DNA from: Methanoregulaceae archaeon
Lineage (GTDB): Archaea; Halobacteriota; Methanomicrobia; Methanomicrobiales; Methanospirillaceae
Direction: 5' to 3'
DNA length: 5,762 nt
NCBI GenBank assembly: GCA_013331215.1
Contig: DUGU01000327.1
Coordinates: 1 to 5,762, forward strand
Shown: positions 4,429 to 5,762 of the stretch, piece after piece
Layout: every line of letters begins with the position of its first letter
Numbering within the stretch: the stretch's first letter is position 1
The notes under the pieces: generated by a model
The model's input: only the letters and a program-made list of their open reading frames with translations
What the model was told of the DNA's origin: nothing
Databases searched by the model: none
Position numbers and translations under genes: made by a program

Positions 4429-5387
4429 ATGACGGGGCCGCGCTGGCTTCTCCTCCTGACTGTCGCCGTCTTCTCCTCCTGACTGTCGCCGTCCTCGCGG
4501 TCACTGCGGCGGGGTGCCTCCGCGAAGGGACTGCCGGCGTCACGGGGATCACGGTCGAACCCGTGAACGTGACGGCCGGGGCGGTGGTGCTGAACGTGAG
4601 CACGACAGTCCAGCACTGGTCCGGGCCCGGGGTCGGGGCCGGCCTCCTCCGAATCGAGGTCCTGGACGACGAGACCGGCCTCCGGGTCCACGAGGGGACG
4701 CGGGAGTTCGACCGGCTCGGCCCGGGGAGCACGATCGTGGTGCCCTACGAACTGACTCTGCCCCGCCGGGGCTCGTACCGGGTCCGCTCGAGCCTGGCCG
4801 ACGGGGGCGTGCAGACCGGCGGCGGCGAGGTGACGGTCCGCTCGCTCGAGCGGCTCCCGCCGGACGACGCCCGAACCCCGATCGCGCTCGCCGACATGGA
4901 CTTCCTGGTCCGGGGGGTCGAGAACGGCCGGGTCCGGATCGAGGCGGAGGTCCAGCTGACGAACCAGGGAGACGGGCCGAACCCGGACCTCGTCGTTGAG
5001 ATCAAGGCGCGGGAGGCCGACGCCCGGCTCCTCGCCGACCGGCAGTGGACGACGGTGGGCGCCGTTCGCCCGGGGGCGACCGTGACCCGGAACGTCACCC
5101 TCTTGGTCCCGGACTAGCATAACTACGAGGTCGAGGCCGTCCTCTGGAGCGGCAACGTGATTGTCGAGCGGGGTTCGCGGTCGGTGAACCTCGCCCCGAA
5201 CACGACCGTGACCGGGGGTACCGAGTTCACGGTCCGGCGGATCGATACGGGCGAGTTCGTCACGGCCCGGGAGACCGGGGCGATCGCGCCGGTCCCGGTA
5301 CCGACCCGGACCCCGGGCTTCGGCGGGCCGGCGGTGCTCCTGGGGCTCGCCCTCGTCGTCCTCGCGAGGAGGCGGCGCCATGACTGA
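4429..5387 (+). pseudogene. Surface lipoprotein with PGF-CTERM tail, disrupted twice
   Basis: As sequenced, the ATG at 4429 reads MTGPRWLLLLTVAVFSS and stops at TGA 4480-4482. Deleting one unit of the 23-bp tandem repeat at 4447-4492 restores a continuous frame that starts MTGPRWLLLLTVAVLAVTAAGC: basic n-region, hydrophobic core, and a lipobox with Cys22 as the expected lipidated residue. The restored product would be 311 residues. It has two similar beta-rich, probably Ig-like extracellular domains (about 28-130 and 135-245), rich in NVT/NVS glycosylation-type sites; then a proline/threonine linker; then TPGFGGPAVLLGLALVVLARRRR (287-309), a PGF-CTERM archaeosortase sorting tail of PGF motif, membrane helix and arginine cluster. 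A second lesion, TAG at 5115-5117 (residue 222), interrupts the second domain, and homology-like sequence (HNYEVEAVLW) resumes directly after it. The architecture recalls methanogen surface proteins with PGF-CTERM tails; function unknown. Alternatives are a phase-off gene, TAG read-through, or sequence errors. The downstream gene overlaps its 3' end. Confidence 0.8.
4447..4492 (+). repeat. Exact 23-bp tandem duplication in the signal-peptide coding region
   Basis: Bases 4447-4469 are repeated exactly at 4470-4492, with one more shared base at the junction. The unit begins CTTCTCCTCCTGAC and encodes the hydrophobic LLLLTVAV core. Twenty-three is not a multiple of three, so two copies shift the frame; one copy, or four, would keep the reading frame from the ATG at 4429. 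Copy-number change by strand slippage is the natural mechanism. Confidence 0.95.
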
Positions 5388-5667
5388 CGCTCTCCCCGGC
5401 GGGGCGCCGCCCGCGGGCCTCCCGCCGGCCCCGCGCCCGGAGAGGTCACACCGGGAGTCCCTCTTCGAGCTCGTTGTCACCGGCCTGGTGGGGATCGTGC
5501 TGATCCTCGTCCTCTTCGCAACCATGCAGCTCTACTTTGCCGTGCAGGACGGGATCCGGTACTGGGTGGCCGACAGTTACGTGCCGCTCGCGAACGGGGC
5601 CTTCTACCTCCTGGTCATCGTCGGCGGGGTGTACCTGGTCCTGCGGCTGCTCCGGCGGGGCTCGTAA
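5380..5667 (+). CDS. Small two-helix membrane protein
   Basis: A 95-residue protein of unknown function. Residues 1-27 are a proline/alanine/glycine-rich, probably disordered N-terminus. Two membrane helices follow, at about 29-51 and 67-89, joined by a short loop with DGIRYWVADSYVP, and the chain ends in LRRGS. The positive residues flanking both helices (R19, R22, R25 before the first, R89, R92, R93 after the second) suggest both ends lie in the cytoplasm. The ATG at 5380 lies inside the end of the lipoprotein gene, overlapping by eight bases in another frame, so it is likely co-transcribed and translationally coupled with it. If so, the upstream TGA and TAG lesions may reduce its expression. 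The GAGGAGGCGG sequence just before the ATG (5366-5375) is a good ribosome site and could allow independent initiation. The pairing suggests a membrane partner of the surface protein, which is inference. Confidence 0.75.
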   Translation: MTDALPGGAPPAGLPPAPRPERSHRESLFELVVTGLVGIVLILVLFATMQLYFAVQDGIRYWVADSYVPLANGAFYLLVIVGGVYLVLRLLRRGS

Positions 5668-5762
5668 CGGGGGACGGAAGCGCCGACGTCCTCGCCGGGC
5701 GGTGCGCAGTCCCGAGAGTCAGGGGCATAGGCGCAGGCACGTCCGTCGCGGACGCCGTCGCG
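5668..5762. other. Right-edge intergenic sequence
   Basis: No gene start is visible in these 95 bases. A short hairpin, CGTCCG-TCG-CGGACG (5740-5754), lies near the edge without a following T run, so it is not a clear terminator. Confidence 0.4.

Noticed and set aside
4389..4482. ATG at 4389 as the true start of the lipoprotein, giving a long N-terminal extension with no frameshift
   Set aside because: The ATG precedes the predicted TATA box and transcription start, the added residues are not signal-like, and removing one copy of the exact repeat gives a perfect short signal peptide from 4429. It remains possible if another promoter exists.
4110..5525. Minus-strand 471-codon frame across the lipoprotein locus
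   Set aside because: Low-complexity Arg/Pro/Gly/Asp product antisense to a gene with a signal peptide, repeated domains and a sorting tail.
1..5762. CRISPR array, complete insertion sequence, rRNA or integrase attachment site
   Set aside because: No regularly spaced repeats, no transposase or integrase gene, no terminal inverted repeats with target duplication, and no rRNA-like sequence were seen.

Overview
The window most likely comes from a methanogenic archaeon of the Methanomicrobiales (Methanoculleus-like). The evidence is high G+C coding sequence, AT-rich archaeal TATA boxes a short distance upstream of several starts, Shine-Dalgarno motifs of the GGAGG/GGTGA type, and an archaeosortase-type PGF-CTERM tail (known from Euryarchaeota) on a surface lipoprotein gene. 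The organism call is inference from these signals, not from a database match.

Layout from left to right. Positions 1-118 are strikingly AT-rich (about 40% G+C by count, against roughly two thirds elsewhere). They hold the first 23 codons of a minus-strand gene that runs off the left edge; its N-terminus looks like an Mrr-type restriction endonuclease. Just upstream of it (119-234) is a frameshifted remnant of the 3' end of a zinc-ribbon gene whose intact paralogue lies at 2598-3119. Next come a plus-strand membrane acyltransferase (373-1452) and a convergent small helical protein of unknown function (1482-1769, minus). A gene-free stretch of about 330 bp follows, ending in a clear hairpin plus U-tract terminator that belongs to a minus-strand two-CBS-domain protein (2100-2525). 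Upstream of that is a two-gene minus-strand operon: a VOC/glyoxalase-fold protein (3116-3601) and a tandem zinc-ribbon protein (2598-3119), joined by an ATGA overlap. A minus-strand GRAM/PH-like protein (3751-4065) has a good TATA box and is divergent from the right-hand locus.

The right-hand locus (4393-5667, plus) is the most unusual part. It is a promoter, then a predicted surface lipoprotein with a lipobox, two similar beta-rich domains and a PGF-CTERM tail, then an overlapping gene for a two-helix membrane protein. As sequenced, the lipoprotein gene carries two independent lesions: an exact 23-bp tandem duplication inside the signal-peptide coding region, which shifts the frame to a TGA, and an in-frame TAG about 70% of the way along. 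Removing one copy of the 23-mer restores a textbook lipoprotein signal peptide, and ignoring the TAG restores the C-terminal domain and sorting tail. The gene is therefore a recent pseudogene, a phase-variable gene caught in the off state (for the first lesion), or affected by sequence error.

I found no tRNA, rRNA, CRISPR array or complete insertion sequence. No undescribed multi-gene system is convincingly visible. The best leads are the double-lesion surface gene, the edge of the AT-rich Mrr-like gene beside a zinc-ribbon remnant, and the metal-site-poor VOC protein coupled to a tandem zinc ribbon.
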